From Streptomyces platensis (lineage in GTDB: Bacteria; Actinomycetota; Actinomycetes; Streptomycetales; Streptomycetaceae): a stretch of DNA of 64,000 bases. Each line of letters begins with the position of its first letter. Position 1 is the first letter of the stretch. A program made the translations under genes and the position numbers. The stretch is taken from positions 1,364,001 to 1,428,000 of the forward strand of contig NZ_CP023691.1 of assembly GCF_008704855.1 (NCBI RefSeq). Direction: 5' to 3'. Positions 42,997-52,293 of this stretch are shown here, one piece after another. The notes beneath the pieces are model-generated. The model worked only from the letters and a program-made list of their open reading frames with translations, did no database searches and was not told the DNA's origin.

Positions 42997-43567
42997 TGAA
43001 TTCCCCCGTAGTCCGTGCGGCGCCATGCGGTGCGACGGCCCCAGGATTGTCTCTTCCCCTTGCGGGGACATCCAGCACCACAGGGGGGTGGTGTTCTGAG
43101 GGGGCGGATTGGGGGGGCGGTTGGGGGGCGGTGGCGGCGGCCCTTCGGGGTGGTGATGGCGGCGGGGTGGCGGCGGGTTGGCGTCGCTTGCGGCTTCGTG
43201 CTTCGCGCTTCGCGCGTCCCCCCACCCCCGAACCCACCCCCGCCCCCTCCCCCGAAGGGGAGAGGGGGAGGGGGCGGGGGAGCAACCGCCGGGGCCAACC
43301 GCCGCCGGCAAACCAGCGCCGGCCACGCCCAGGCCCGAAGCCCCGCCAACCCGCCCTCCACGCCGCCATGCCGCGCTCACCCCACCCAACACACACCGTC
43401 GTCCCGCCCCCCGGCACCCACCCCACCCCGCCATCCCCTCCCCCTCTCCCCCGACCCCCCCGTCACTGTCAGCGCCTCGTGCGAGGATGAGGGCATCAGT
43501 GATCGCAGGCGGTGAGCCAGCGCGTACGACCCGACACAGTGAGCCGGGGCGGAAGGGACGGGCCGGG
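42997..43567. other. 571-bp low-complexity, strand-asymmetric intergenic region
   Basis: 43080-43180 is G-rich on the plus strand (runs of six to seven G), and 43210-43480 is C-rich. No gene is supported: the frames crossing it are pure Pro/Ala/Gly/Arg. It contains the 17-bp hairpin described separately and should hold the promoters of the membrane hydrolase and the DeoR regulator. Confidence 0.5.
43237..43280. repeat. 17-bp poly-C/poly-G hairpin
   Basis: CCCCCGCCCCCTCCCCC (43237-43253) pairs perfectly with GGGGGAGGGGGCGGGGG (43264-43280) around the loop GAAGGGGAGA. The G arm has four G-tracts of the type that can form a quadruplex. Confidence 0.6.
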
Positions 43568-44413
43568 GTGAGCGACAACCAGAATCTCCTTGCGGAGCAG
43601 CGGCGTGCCCTGATTCTCGACGAGGTCAGACGGCGGGGCGGGGTGCGGGTCAATGAGCTGACCCGCAAGCTGAACGTGTCGGACATGACGGTCCGTCGCG
43701 ATCTGGATGCGCTGGCCCGCCAGGGCCTGGTGGAGAAGGTGCACGGCGGCGCGGTGCCGGTCAGCGAGCCGAGTGCGCATGAGCCCGGTTTCGAGGCGAA
43801 GTCGGGGCTGGAGCTGAGCGCCAAGGAGGACATCGCCAAGGCGGCGGCCGAGATGGCGGCGCCGGGCAGCGCGATCGCGCTGGCGGGCGGTACGACCGCG
43901 TTCGCGCTGGCCCAGCAGCTGCTGGAGGTGCCGGATCTGACGGTGGTGACGAATTCGGTGCGGGTGGCGGATGTGTTCTACACCGCGCAGCGGGCGGCGG
44001 CCAGCGGCGGCACGGGATCGCGCGCGGGGGCCGCGACGGTGGTGCTGACGGGCGGGGTGCGTACGCCGTCGGACACTTTGGTGGGCCCGGTGGCGGACGC
44101 CGCGATCCGGTCGCTGCACTTCGATGTGCTGTTCCTCGGGGTGCACGGCATATCGGTCGAGGCGGGTCTGTCGACGCCGAATCTGGCGGAGGCGGAGACC
44201 AACCGGCATTTCGTGCGGTCCGCGCGCCGGGTGGTGGTGGTCGCCGACCACACCAAGTGGGGCACCGTCGGCCTGAGTTCGTTCGCCACGCTGGACGAGG
44301 TGGATGTGCTGGTGACGGATGCCGGGATTCCCGCGCAGACGCGTGCGGAGTTCGCGGAGCTGCCGCCGGAGCTGGTGGTGGCGGGCGAGCAGCCGGACGA
44401 CGCAGACATCTGA
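43568..44413 (+). CDS. DeoR/GlpR-family transcriptional regulator
   Basis: The 281-residue protein (GTG 43568) has an N-terminal DeoR winged helix (AEQRRALILDEVRRRGGVRVNELTRKLNVSDMTVRRDLDALARQGLVEKVHGGAV). The ligand-binding domain carries ALAGGTTAFALAQQL, VVTNSVRVADVF, ADAAIRSLHFDVLFLGVHGIS and VADHTKWGTVGLSSFA. Members usually repress sugar catabolic or transport genes and are released by a phosphosugar. No sugar genes adjoin it. The preceding 0.5-kb low-complexity region holds its promoter. Confidence 0.92.
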   Translation: MSDNQNLLAEQRRALILDEVRRRGGVRVNELTRKLNVSDMTVRRDLDALARQGLVEKVHGGAVPVSEPSAHEPGFEAKSGLELSAKEDIAKAAAEMAAPGSAIALAGGTTAFALAQQLLEVPDLTVVTNSVRVADVFYTAQRAAASGGTGSRAGAATVVLTGGVRTPSDTLVGPVADAAIRSLHFDVLFLGVHGISVEAGLSTPNLAEAETNRHFVRSARRVVVVADHTKWGTVGLSSFATLDEVDVLVTDAGIPAQTRAEFAELPPELVVAGEQPDDADI

Positions 44414-44477
44414 CGGATCGCCAGCTATGGTGAGCCCGCGCAGGCTCGCCGACCGTCCCGTAGGGGGTGCTCGTCCC

Positions 44478-44951
44478 ATGGCACGCCGACTCCGCCCCGT
44501 AGAGCTCGACTTCGTCGAGTCCGCCCCATTGCGGCTGGTGTTCGCCGCGGAGATCAGCGCGCCACCGAAGGCGGTGTACGCGGCGCTGGCGGACGATGTG
44601 GCCGGCTGGTCGCGCTGGTTCACGGGCGTGGCGCGCTCGGCGGCGACGCAGGGCGGCGCGGGCCGGGAGGTGCGGCTGACCGGTGGCACCCGCTTCACCG
44701 AGACGGTCCTGGCGGCCGAGCCCGACGCCCACTACGCCTACCGCGTCGATACCACCAACGCCCCTGGTCTGCGGGCTCTGTTGGAGGACTGGCGGCTGAC
44801 ACCGGCGAGCGGTGGCACCCGGCTGCGGTGGACGTTCGCGGCGGACGGCCCGGCGCCGTTCCGCGCTCTGCTGACGCTGGCCCGGCCCGGTCTGGGTCAC
44901 GCCTTCCGGCAGTCGGCGCGGGCCCTGGACCGCAGGCTCACCCGGTCCTGA
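44478..44951 (+). CDS. SRPBCC / polyketide-cyclase-like family protein
   Basis: The 157-residue protein (ATG 44478) opens with LRLVFAAEISAPPKAVYAALADDVAGWSRWFTGV, the classic START/SRPBCC entry. It continues GREVRLTGGTRFTETVLAAEPDAHYAYRVDTTNAPGLRALLEDWRLTP and RLRWTFAADGP and ends in a long helix. The fold makes a hydrophobic ligand pocket; the ligand is unknown. It is co-directional with the DeoR gene after a 64-bp gap. Confidence 0.85.
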   Translation: MARRLRPVELDFVESAPLRLVFAAEISAPPKAVYAALADDVAGWSRWFTGVARSAATQGGAGREVRLTGGTRFTETVLAAEPDAHYAYRVDTTNAPGLRALLEDWRLTPASGGTRLRWTFAADGPAPFRALLTLARPGLGHAFRQSARALDRRLTRS

Positions 44952-44978
44952 GCCCGGCTCCGCACGCCGCCCGGCGGC

Positions 44979-46136
44979 TCAGGCCGGCCAGGAGCCGGTG
45001 GCCAGGAACTCGTCAAGGGTGCGCGCGTAGGGCGTGATGTCCAGCCCCTGGGCGTCCAGCCAGGCGTCGGAGTAGTACTTGTCGAGGTAGCGGTCGCCGG
45101 GGTCGCACAGCAGGGTGACGACGGATCCCTTACGGCCGTCGGCGACCATCTCGGCGACGATCTTCAGGGCGCTCCACAGCCCGGTGCCGGTCGACCCGCC
45201 CGCCTTGCGGCCTATCGCGGTCTCCAGGGCGCGTACGGCCGCGATGCTGGCCGCGTCCGGGACCTTCATCATGCGGTCTATCGCACCGGGCACGAAGCTC
45301 GGTTCCATACGGGGCCGCCCGATGCCCTCGATACGGGAGGCGGTGGCACAGTCCGTCTTCGCGTCGCCGGTGCGCCAGCCGTCGAAGAAGCAAGAGTTCT
45401 CCGGGTCGGGGACGCAGATGCGGGTGTCGTACTGCATGTAGTGGACATAGCGGGCGATGGTCGCGGAGGTGCCGCCGGTACCCGCGGTGGCCACGATCCA
45501 GGCGGGCTCGGGATAGCGCTCCAGCCGCAGCTGCTGGTAGATCGACTCGGCGATGTTGTTGTTGCCGCGCCAGTCGGTGGCCCGTTCCGCGTAGGTGAAC
45601 TGGTCCATGTAGTGGCCGCCGGATTCGGCGGCGAGCCGGGCGGAGACCTCGTAGACGGTCCGCGGGTCCTGCACCAGATGGCAGGTGCCGCCGTGGAACT
45701 CGATCAGGCGGGTCTTCTCGCGGCTGGTGGTGGCCGGCATCACCGCGATGAACGGCACCCCGATGAGGGAGGCGAAGTAGGCCTCGGAGACGGCCGTGGA
45801 GCCGCTGGAGGCCTCGATGACGGGCTTGCCGGGGCGGATCCAGCCATTGCACAGCCCGTAGAGGAACAGCGAGCGGGCCAGCCGGTGCTTGAGGCTGCCG
45901 GTGGGGTGCGTCGACTCGTCCTTGAGGTAGAGGTCGATGCCCCACCGCTCGGGCAGCGGGAAGCGCAGCAGGTGGGTGTCGGCGGTGCGGTTGGCATCCG
46001 CCTGGACCTTGCGCACGGCCTCTTTGAGCCAGCTTCGGTAGTCCGGATCCGTGCGGTCGACGTCGACGGTCGGTATCGGGGCTTCGGCCGCGGCCTCGTG
46101 GTCAGGCCGGCTCTGCGGCTGCTGTGCGGTGGTCAC
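44979..46136 (-). CDS. PLP-dependent cysteine synthase-like protein (Cds1-type L-cysteine desulfhydrase)
   Basis: The 385-residue fold-type II PLP protein starts at GTG 46136 (GGAGG upstream). The PLP lysine lies in [12 protein letters not shown], the substrate loop is [16 protein letters not shown], and the phosphate-binding loop is [17 protein letters not shown]. It also has [16 protein letters not shown] and [15 protein letters not shown]. This combination matches the mycobacterial Cds1 (Rv3684) branch, which releases sulfide and pyruvate from cysteine, rather than CysK/CysM. No sulfur genes lie adjacent. Confidence 0.88.
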   Translation of the reverse strand: MTTAQQPQSRPDHEAAAEAPIPTVDVDRTDPDYRSWLKEAVRKVQADANRTADTHLLRFPLPERWGIDLYLKDESTHPTGSLKHRLARSLFLYGLCNGWIRPGKPVIEASSGSTAVSEAYFASLIGVPFIAVMPATTSREKTRLIEFHGGTCHLVQDPRTVYEVSARLAAESGGHYMDQFTYAERATDWRGNNNIAESIYQQLRLERYPEPAWIVATAGTGGTSATIARYVHYMQYDTRICVPDPENSCFFDGWRTGDAKTDCATASRIEGIGRPRMEPSFVPGAIDRMMKVPDAASIAAVRALETAIGRKAGGSTGTGLWSALKIVAEMVADGRKGSVVTLLCDPGDRYLDKYYSDAWLDAQGLDITPYARTLDEFLATGSWPA

Positions 46137-46377
46137 GGCGCGCTCCTCCGGGGGTTTCGAAGGCCCGTGGAAAACGGCGGGCCGCTACCGACTATAACCA
46201 CCCGCCACACCCTTCTCACCTGCATAAACATCACTTTGAGATACCCCAAGGAGGCCAGGGGGCAGGGGTGTTGTGCGCACCGCACGCCGGTGCCACTGGT
46301 GCGCCGGGCGCGGTACCGGCAGACTTCCCCCAAGGGGCGGTGGAGGGCAGCTGCCCGTCTACCGAGGAGGTGCCGGC

Positions 46378-46665
46378 ATGGCGGAGCCTGAGTTCAACGC
46401 GACCGGCGTACGGATCGAGCGGTGGCTGCGGTCCCTGACCCGCGCCGGCCAGGTCGTCATCAGCGATGGCAGGCTGGCGCTGCTGACCAGCTACGGAACC
46501 GAGATCGACAGCGCCCCGCTCCAGGCCGTACAGGCCCATAAACCGCTGTTCGCGGCGCGGGACCGGGCGCTTGCCACGCTCAACGGGCACCGCTATTCGC
46601 TCACGCTCGGCGCCCCGGAACTCTTCCTCAAGGCCCTGGAGGCGGCACGCCCGCCGCACCGCTGA
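46378..46665 (+). CDS. small conserved-looking protein, unknown
   Basis: The 95-residue protein (ATG 46378, strong GAGGAGG 7 nt before) has the pattern of a small PH- or GRAM-like strand set: VRIERWLRSLTRAGQVVISDGRLALLTSYGTEIDSAP, LNGHRYSLTLGAPELFLKALEAARPP. It is cytoplasmic, with no signal or membrane helix. I do not recognise a named family. It precedes the HATPase gene by about 175 bp. Confidence 0.75.
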   Translation: MAEPEFNATGVRIERWLRSLTRAGQVVISDGRLALLTSYGTEIDSAPLQAVQAHKPLFAARDRALATLNGHRYSLTLGAPELFLKALEAARPPHR

Positions 46666-46840
46666 CGGCCTGCTCCGGCCGAGGAGGTGCGGTTGCGGGA
46701 GCGCTGCGGCCGACTGACCCTGGACTCGTATCACTGAGGGTTCACCAGCGGTGACGCTGTGGTGTAGTCGGCATCGCTGGATCCGATCTTCGCCCCTGCC
46801 CGGTACGAGGGGCGCCCGGCCTCATCAGGGAGTCGCGGTC

Positions 46841-47347
46841 GTGATCAGGCAGCCCAGCAGGCACTGCACGGTGGAGCTCCAAGCCGTTCCGGCTCGCATC
46901 GGACATGTGCGCAGAATCGTCTCCGCCCAGCTGCGGCACTGGCGTCTTGACGCCCTGATAGACCCTGCGGCCCTCGGGGTGACCGAACTCCTCGCCAATG
47001 TGCACCGGCACGCCCGTCCCAGCAAGCACTGCACCGTGGAACTGTGCGTTCTTCTTGATCAGTTGACGGTGTCGGTGCACGACGAGGACCCCCGGCTTCC
47101 CCGGATCCGGGTCCCCGAGAGCTGGGAGACCTGCGGCCGCGGGCTGGCGCTGATCGCGGCGCTCAGCGAGAGCTGGGGGGTGCGCCCGGACGGCAGCGGC
47201 AAGGTCGTGTGGTTCACCCTTCCGGCCCTGACCACGCCGCCCGAAGAGGCCCGTACGGTCTGCGGATACGGGGAGTCCGTGCCGTTGGGGGACGCCCGTA
47301 CGGTGGCCGGGACACACCCCCGCATACGGGGCACCAGGGTCGGCTGA
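46841..47347 (+). CDS. ATP-binding protein, RsbW-like HATPase
   Basis: I chose GTG 46841 (AGGGAG 8 nt upstream, MIRQPSRHCTVELQAVPARIGHVRRIV), 168 residues; an earlier GTG 46751 adds an Arg/Trp-rich lead. The HATPase pattern is clear: LRHWRLDALIDPAALGVTELLANVHRHA (N-box ELLANVxxHA), VHDEDPRLPRIR (D/G motif, with DED replacing the usual DxG), and CGRGLALIAALSESWGV. Such stand-alone HATPases serve as anti-sigma-factor kinases in Streptomyces. It is unpaired here. Confidence 0.85.
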   Translation: MIRQPSRHCTVELQAVPARIGHVRRIVSAQLRHWRLDALIDPAALGVTELLANVHRHARPSKHCTVELCVLLDQLTVSVHDEDPRLPRIRVPESWETCGRGLALIAALSESWGVRPDGSGKVVWFTLPALTTPPEEARTVCGYGESVPLGDARTVAGTHPRIRGTRVG

Positions 47348-47392
47348 CGGGCCGGCCCGGTCAGCGCCGCCGGGGCCGCCCCGCCTCGGCGG

Positions 47393-47698
47393 TCAGGCCG
47401 CGCCCCCCTTGGGGCCCGTGGCGAAGTGTTCCTCCAGGACGGAGAGCCGGCGCCAGTACTCCTCCTCGTCGATCTCGCCCGCGGCGAAGCGCCGGCCGAG
47501 GACGGCCAGGGGCGAGGGCGCATCGGCGCGCGCGGGGTACTGCGGGCCGCGGAACTGCCGTCCGGGCCCGCCGCGGCGCCATACGGTGCGGCGCAGCAGT
47601 GTCACCACGCCGACGATGACCAGCGCCCAGACGAAGGGGGCGAACAGGATCCAGGGGCCGGGGCCACCGCCGGACCAGGGGTCGGCGAGTCCGGACAT
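47393..47698 (-). CDS. SHOCT-domain membrane protein
   Basis: The 101-residue protein (ATG 47698, AGGAG upstream) has one membrane helix (PWILFAPFVWALVIVGVVTLL). A basic linker (RRTVWRRGGPGRQF) and a C-terminal SHOCT module (PLAVLGRRFAAGEIDEEEYWRRLSVLEEHF) follow. SHOCT is a short oligomerisation motif; these proteins are abundant in Streptomyces with no defined function. It diverges from the TetR gene by about 270 bp. Confidence 0.88.
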   Translation of the reverse strand: MSGLADPWSGGGPGPWILFAPFVWALVIVGVVTLLRRTVWRRGGPGRQFRGPQYPARADAPSPLAVLGRRFAAGEIDEEEYWRRLSVLEEHFATGPKGGAA

Positions 47699-47946
47699 CG
47701 CAATCAGCTCCTAGCTGGGTGGGGGAGGGGTCGGCCGGGGCCTTCGGCCCCGGGCGGACCGGGTGCTTCCGGTCTCCTTCGAGCCTCGCCCTTCGGGGGC
47801 CGCCGGTCGTCGTACGGCCAGCGGCTCCGTCCGTACGACGCGGGAAGTACACGGGGCACCGACGGCTGCTCCCCACCGCCCGCACGCCCCCCGCGCGCCC
47901 CTGTTCACCCCTCACCTCCCCTCCTTCCTTGATCACTGTAACTACT

Positions 47947-47966
47947 AGTATGTACAGTGCGCTGTA
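47947..47966. promoter_or_regulatory. TetR operator candidate overlapping the -10 and start codon
   Basis: TACAG-TGCG-CTGTA (47953-47966) is a dyad touching the ATG of the TetR gene, with TAGTAT (47947-47952) as a possible -10 box just upstream. The position fits autorepression by the TetR product. Confidence 0.4.
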
Positions 47967-48568
47967 TGAGCACTCAGGAACCGCTCCGCACACAGGAGCG
48001 ACTCGTCCGGAGCACCCAGGAGCTGCTGTGGGAACGGGGCTATGTCGGTACCAGCCCCAAGGCGATCCTGGAGCGCGCGGGTGTCGGCCAGGGCAGCATG
48101 TACCACCACTTCTCGGGCAAGTCCGAGCTCGCCCTGGCGGCGATCCGGCGTACCGCGGAGGAGCTGAAGCAGGGCGCCGAATCGTGCCTGGGCGGTCCCG
48201 GTACGGCGTACGACCGCATCGCGGCGTATCTGCTGCGCGAGCGGCGGGTGCTGCGCGGCTGCCCGATCGGCCGGATGACGCAGGACCGCGATGTGGTGCG
48301 CAGTGCGGAGCTGCGGCAGCCGCTGGACGAGCTGTTCGGCTGGCTCCAGGGCCGGATCGCCGAGGTGCTCGCCGAAGGGCAGCGCCGGGGTGAGCTGGCC
48401 GCCGAACTGGACCCGGCGGCCGGGGCCGCGGCCGTCGCGGCCGTCGTCCAGGGCGGCTATGTCCTGGCCCGTGCGGCCGACGACCCCGCCCCCTTCGACG
48501 CCGCCGTGCAGGGCGTGCTGGCGCTGCTCGCCGCCCAGTGCACGCCCGGCACCCGCACCACCGGCTGA
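47966..48568 (+). CDS. TetR-family transcriptional regulator
   Basis: The 200-residue protein has an N-terminal HTH (RLVRSTQELLWERGYVGTSPKAILERAGVGQGSMYHHFSGKSELALAAI), and the C-terminal half is the TetR ligand-binding helical domain (LLRERRVLRGCPIGRMTQDRD). It heads a probable operon with a DUF4865 protein and a phosphotriesterase-like enzyme, so it probably represses a detoxification or catabolic function induced by an unknown small molecule. A dyad overlaps its start codon. Confidence 0.9.
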   Translation: MSTQEPLRTQERLVRSTQELLWERGYVGTSPKAILERAGVGQGSMYHHFSGKSELALAAIRRTAEELKQGAESCLGGPGTAYDRIAAYLLRERRVLRGCPIGRMTQDRDVVRSAELRQPLDELFGWLQGRIAEVLAEGQRRGELAAELDPAAGAAAVAAVVQGGYVLARAADDPAPFDAAVQGVLALLAAQCTPGTRTTG

Positions 48569-48599
48569 GCCCCCTTCCCCGCACCCGTACGGAGCCGTC

Positions 48600-49184
48600 A
48601 TGCACGCCATGCAGTACGCGATCACCCTGCCCGCCGACTACGACATGCAGATCATCCGGGACCGCGTCCGGACCAGGGGTCACCTCCTGGACGACTTCGC
48701 CGGGCTCGGCCTGAAGGCGTACGGGATCCGGGAGCGCGGGGTCGACGACGCGCCGGTCAACCAGTACGCGCCGTTCTACCTCTGGGCCGACCCGGAGGCC
48801 ATGAACCGCTTCCTCCTGGGGGACGGATTCCGCGGTGTGGTCCGCGACTTCGGACGGCCGGCCGTCCAGCACTGGCAGGGGCTCTTCCACCGCCCGGGCC
48901 CGGCCGCCGGTGCGCTCCCCCGCGCCTTCACCCGGCGCACCGTGACGCTCGCCGAGGACGCCGACTCCGCCACCGTCATCGCCCAAGCGATCGCCGGACA
49001 CGAGGAGCTGGCCACGACGGAGGGGGTGCACACCACCGCGCTGGCCCTCGACCCGCGGCGCTGGGAACTGGTCCACTTCACCCTCTGGGCGGACAACGCC
49101 CCGCGGTCCGCGGGCGACCGCTACCAGGTGCTGCATCTGTCCGCCCCGGGCATCGGCCTGCTGGGCGAGGGACGGCAGTGGTGA
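48600..49184 (+). CDS. DUF4865-family protein
   Basis: The 194-residue protein (ATG 48600) begins MHAMQYAITLPADYDMQIIRDRVRTRGHLLDDFAGLGLKAYGIRERG, with later FYLWADPEAMNRFLLGDGFRGVVRDFGRP. This is the DUF4865 pattern, a dimeric alpha/beta-barrel-like family often beside TetR regulators. Its stop overlaps the start of the next gene (GTGA), so translation is probably coupled to it. Function unknown. Confidence 0.88.
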   Translation: MHAMQYAITLPADYDMQIIRDRVRTRGHLLDDFAGLGLKAYGIRERGVDDAPVNQYAPFYLWADPEAMNRFLLGDGFRGVVRDFGRPAVQHWQGLFHRPGPAAGALPRAFTRRTVTLAEDADSATVIAQAIAGHEELATTEGVHTTALALDPRRWELVHFTLWADNAPRSAGDRYQVLHLSAPGIGLLGEGRQW

Positions 49185-50149
49185 ACCGGGCCCCCGCGGA
49201 CGAGCCCGTGGCCCCCGCCTCCCCCGCCATCCGTACCGTCCTCGGCGATATCGCGCCCGCCGACCTCGGCATCTGCGACGCCCACGACCATCTTTTCCTG
49301 CGCAGCCCGCAACTCCCGGGGCAGGAGTTGGACGACGCCGAGGCGGCGGCCGCCGAGCTGAGCGCCTTTCGCGCGGCCGGCGGCGCGGCGGTGATCCAGT
49401 GGACGCCGTACGGCATGGGCCGCCGCGCCGCTGAACTGCCGCGGCTGGCACGGGAGTCGGGCGTACGGATCGTCTCCGCCACCGGACTGCACCAGGCGGC
49501 GCACTACTCCCCCGAGCTGCTGACGCGGGTCGGTGCGGATCTGGCCGGGCTGTTCGTCAGCGAGCTGACCGAGGGGATCGGCGGCACCGGGCCCCGGGCC
49601 GGGATGATCAAGGTCGCCGGCGGCTTCCACGGGCTGGACCGGCACGCCCGGCAGACCATGACGGCCGCCGCCGAGGCGCAGCGGGCGACCGGCGCCGCCA
49701 TCGGCGTCCACCTGGAGCTGGGCACCGGGGCGCTGGACGTACTCGACCTGCTCTGCGGCACGTTGGCGGTCCCGCCGGACCGGGTGATCCTCGGTCATCT
49801 CAACCGTTCGCCGGACCTCGTCGTGCACCGGGCGGCCGCCGGGGCCGGGGCGTACCTGGCCTTCGACGGCCCCTCGCGGGCCCATCACGCGACCGACTGG
49901 CGGCTGCCCGAGGCGGTGGCCGCGCTCGCCGACGCGGGCTTCGCCGACCGGATCCTGGTGGGCGGCGACACCACCACGGCCGGGGCCCGCTCGGTCAACG
50001 GCGGCCCGGGGATGCCGTATCTGCTGTGCCGCCACCGGGAGCGGCTGGTCCGCACCCTGGGTGCGGACCTGGTGACCCGGTTTCTGACGGCCAATCCGGC
50101 GCGCGCCTTCGCCGCCGACTGGGCTCGGGCGCCGCACCACAGCCGGTGA
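49178..50149 (+). CDS. phosphotriesterase-family metal-dependent hydrolase
   Basis: The 323-residue TIM-barrel amidohydrolase has metal ligands HDH in CDAHDHLFL, a bridging lysine in MIKVAGG, His in GVHLELG and LGHLNRSPD, and the final Asp in VGGDTTTAG. The family includes phosphotriesterases and lactonases; a lactonase-like role is plausible but unproven. GTG 49178 (GAGGGA upstream) overlaps the DUF4865 stop, with a second GTG at 49181. It is the last gene of the TetR-DUF4865 cluster. Confidence 0.9.
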   Translation: MVNRAPADEPVAPASPAIRTVLGDIAPADLGICDAHDHLFLRSPQLPGQELDDAEAAAAELSAFRAAGGAAVIQWTPYGMGRRAAELPRLARESGVRIVSATGLHQAAHYSPELLTRVGADLAGLFVSELTEGIGGTGPRAGMIKVAGGFHGLDRHARQTMTAAAEAQRATGAAIGVHLELGTGALDVLDLLCGTLAVPPDRVILGHLNRSPDLVVHRAAAGAGAYLAFDGPSRAHHATDWRLPEAVAALADAGFADRILVGGDTTTAGARSVNGGPGMPYLLCRHRERLVRTLGADLVTRFLTANPARAFAADWARAPHHSR

Positions 50150-50183
50150 ACGGGGCCGGTCGCCCGGGCAGCAGGCCCGGCCA

Positions 50184-50567
50184 CTACAGGGTGACCGAGA
50201 TCCCCACATGCGGCCGCTTGCCGCCGCGCACCAGCGCACCGACCACGTCCATCAGCCGGAACCGCAGCCCGTATTTGCGCGCCATCGCCTTGCGCACCCG
50301 GCCCAGCCCGGCCGCGCCCTCCAGGAGCCGGCCGGTGCCCTCGACGGTCCGGGCGCCCTCGGCGATCCGGCCGCGCACATCGCACGGGGTGACGGTCACC
50401 CGCGGGTCGTGCCGCAGCCGCTTCACCTTCCAGCTGTCGTCCCGCGTCCACACCAGGAGTTCCGCCCCTTCGGCCACCGCCCATACGGGGGTGGCCACCG
50501 GCGTCCCGTTCCGGCGGAAGGTGATCAAGCTGACGTACGGACTGCGCGCGACCGCTTCGGGAATCAT
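50184..50567 (-). CDS. PPOX-class F420-dependent oxidoreductase
   Basis: The 127-residue protein is a compact split beta-barrel: YVSLITFRRNGTPVATPVWAVAEGAELLVWTRDDSWKVKRLRHDPRVTVTPCDVRGRI ... VEGTGRLLEGA. It is similar to the Rv2061c type, which uses coenzyme F420 (or a flavin). Whether it reduces a specific substrate is unknown. It is only 9 bp downstream of the LuxR pseudogene on the same strand and converges on the phosphotriesterase gene. Confidence 0.87.
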   Translation of the reverse strand: MIPEAVARSPYVSLITFRRNGTPVATPVWAVAEGAELLVWTRDDSWKVKRLRHDPRVTVTPCDVRGRIAEGARTVEGTGRLLEGAAGLGRVRKAMARKYGLRFRLMDVVGALVRGGKRPHVGISVTL

Positions 50568-50576
50568 GGCCGCAGC

Positions 50577-52065
50577 CTACGGACTCCGCCGCGTTCCGCT
50601 GCGCCCTGGTCCCCGGCCCTGCCGCCGGGCGTAGGCGGTGGCGAGCTCGACGCGGGAGGAGAGTCCCAGCCAGGCGAGGATGTGCGAGACATGGGTCTGT
50701 GTGGTGCGGCGGGAGACGAACATCCGTGCCGCGATCTCCGGGTTCGGCAGGCCCTGGGCGACGTACGAGGCCACCGTGAGCTGGGTCGCCGTCAGGGAGT
50801 CCCAGCCGGCGCCGGCCTGCGGCTCGCCGTGGTGGCCGCGGCGGAAAGCGCTCGGCGGCTTCGAGGAGCAGCTCGGGGCGGCCCGCCAGGAGCCCCCGGC
50901 AGCGGAGCGCGTCGGCGTGGTGGTGCGGTGCGCCGCTGGTCCGCGCGATGGCCTCGATCCGGTCCGTGGCCTGCCGCGCGCCGCTCGACCGGCGCACCGG
51001 CTTCCGCCAGCGCGCGGCCGGCCTCCTGGTGCACGGTGACCCGCACGGACCGGGGCTGGGCGTCGTGCAGCACCCGGCGGATCAGATCGTGCCGGAAGGC
51101 CAGTTGCTCACCGGCGCCGGTCAGCACACCGGCCTCGACGGCCTCCATGACCGGGGCCAGTACGTCGCCGGCGCCTCTGCCGAGCACCTTCGTCAGCAGG
51201 CTGACGGCGAAGCGGGAGCCGAGCACGGCGGCCACCCGCAACAGGTGGCGGGCGTCCTCGGACAGGAAGCTCAGCCGGTGTACCAGGGCGTCCGCCAGCG
51301 ACGCCGGTGCCGTGAAGCCGCTGACCTCGGCGGCTCCGGCACGCACCGTGATGGCCGACTCCCGGTCGAGCGCGGTGATCAACTCGGTGACGTACAGGGG
51401 GTTTCCGGCCGCCTCGGCGACCCGCGCGGCCAGCGCCGTGCCGGGCGGGGCGCCAACGAGGTCCGTCACCAGCGCGGTGACGGCGGACGGCTCCAGGGGC
51501 CCCAGGGACAGCTCCGCGGGCCGGACGCCGTCGGAGCCGGCGCGGAGTCCGGCGAGCGCCGCGACCCGGGGCACGGTCCGGTAGGCGCCGATCAGCATCA
51601 GCGGCAGCTGGGCCATGACCCGCTGCAACCGGCGCAGTATCAGCAGGCTTGCCGCATCCGCCCAGTGAAGGCCGTCCAGCACCATCAGGACCGGTCCCGC
51701 CGCACACAGCTCGTCCACCAGGCCGAGGAACGCCTCGACGGTGGCGAAGTCCACCCCCAGGACGGTCCCGCCGGTGCTCCGGCCGCGCCCTGCCGGCCCT
51801 CACCGGACAGGACGTGGGCGACGCGCACCCGCCGGGGGTCGGCGGACGCCGCGTCCACGCCGAGGCAGCCCGAGACTGCCGAGAACGGCAGGCACCGCTC
51901 GTCTCCTCCGCCGATCCGGTGAGCACCTGCATGCCCAGCCGCCCGGCGTGCCGCGCGGCCTCGGTCACCAGGGCGGTCTTGCCGATGCCCGGTTCCCCGT
52001 GCACGAACAGCGCCTGCCCGTGGCCGGCGGCGGCGCGTTCCAGGAGCCGGGCGATCCCCTGTAGT
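50577..52065 (-). pseudogene. LuxR-family large ATP-binding (LAL) regulator, multiply frameshifted
   Basis: Pieces of one LAL-type regulator appear in order but in changing frames. The Walker A segment is FVHGEPGIGKTALVTEAARHAG (near 52000) and LPFSAVSGCLGVDAASADPRRVRVAHVLSG is in a second frame. A third frame holds VDFATVEAFLGLVDELCAAGPVLMVLDGLHWADAASLLIL through HQEAGRALAEAG, and a further shifted frame holds SGAPHHHADALRCRGLLAG. The last piece is the LuxR HTH ASYVAQGLPNPEIAARMFVSRRTTQTHVSHIL at the 3' end. At least three frameshifts exist, and most of the central TPR region (several hundred residues in relatives) is gone. Confidence 0.85.
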
Positions 52066-52293
52066 TGTAGGCCCGTTGCGGCCGGCTACCGTGGGCGGCC
52101 GTAAAAGCGGCGTTCGCCGACGGCGGGCACCCGAGGATGTGCGCCGGCAACCGCCGCGGACCGGAAGAAATCGACGCGCCGCGTCCCGCTGTCGAGCGAG
52201 GGCGGCCGGGCGCGGCGGCCGGCGGTCACCCCCTCCGCCTGCTGACGGATGCGCCGCCCCGTGCCGGGGGCCGCCCCGGACTCCACCCACCCC
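52066..52293. other. gap between pseudogene and ROK gene
   Basis: This GC-rich stretch has no supported gene. It may include the former promoter and N-terminus of the LuxR-type pseudogene. Confidence 0.4.
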
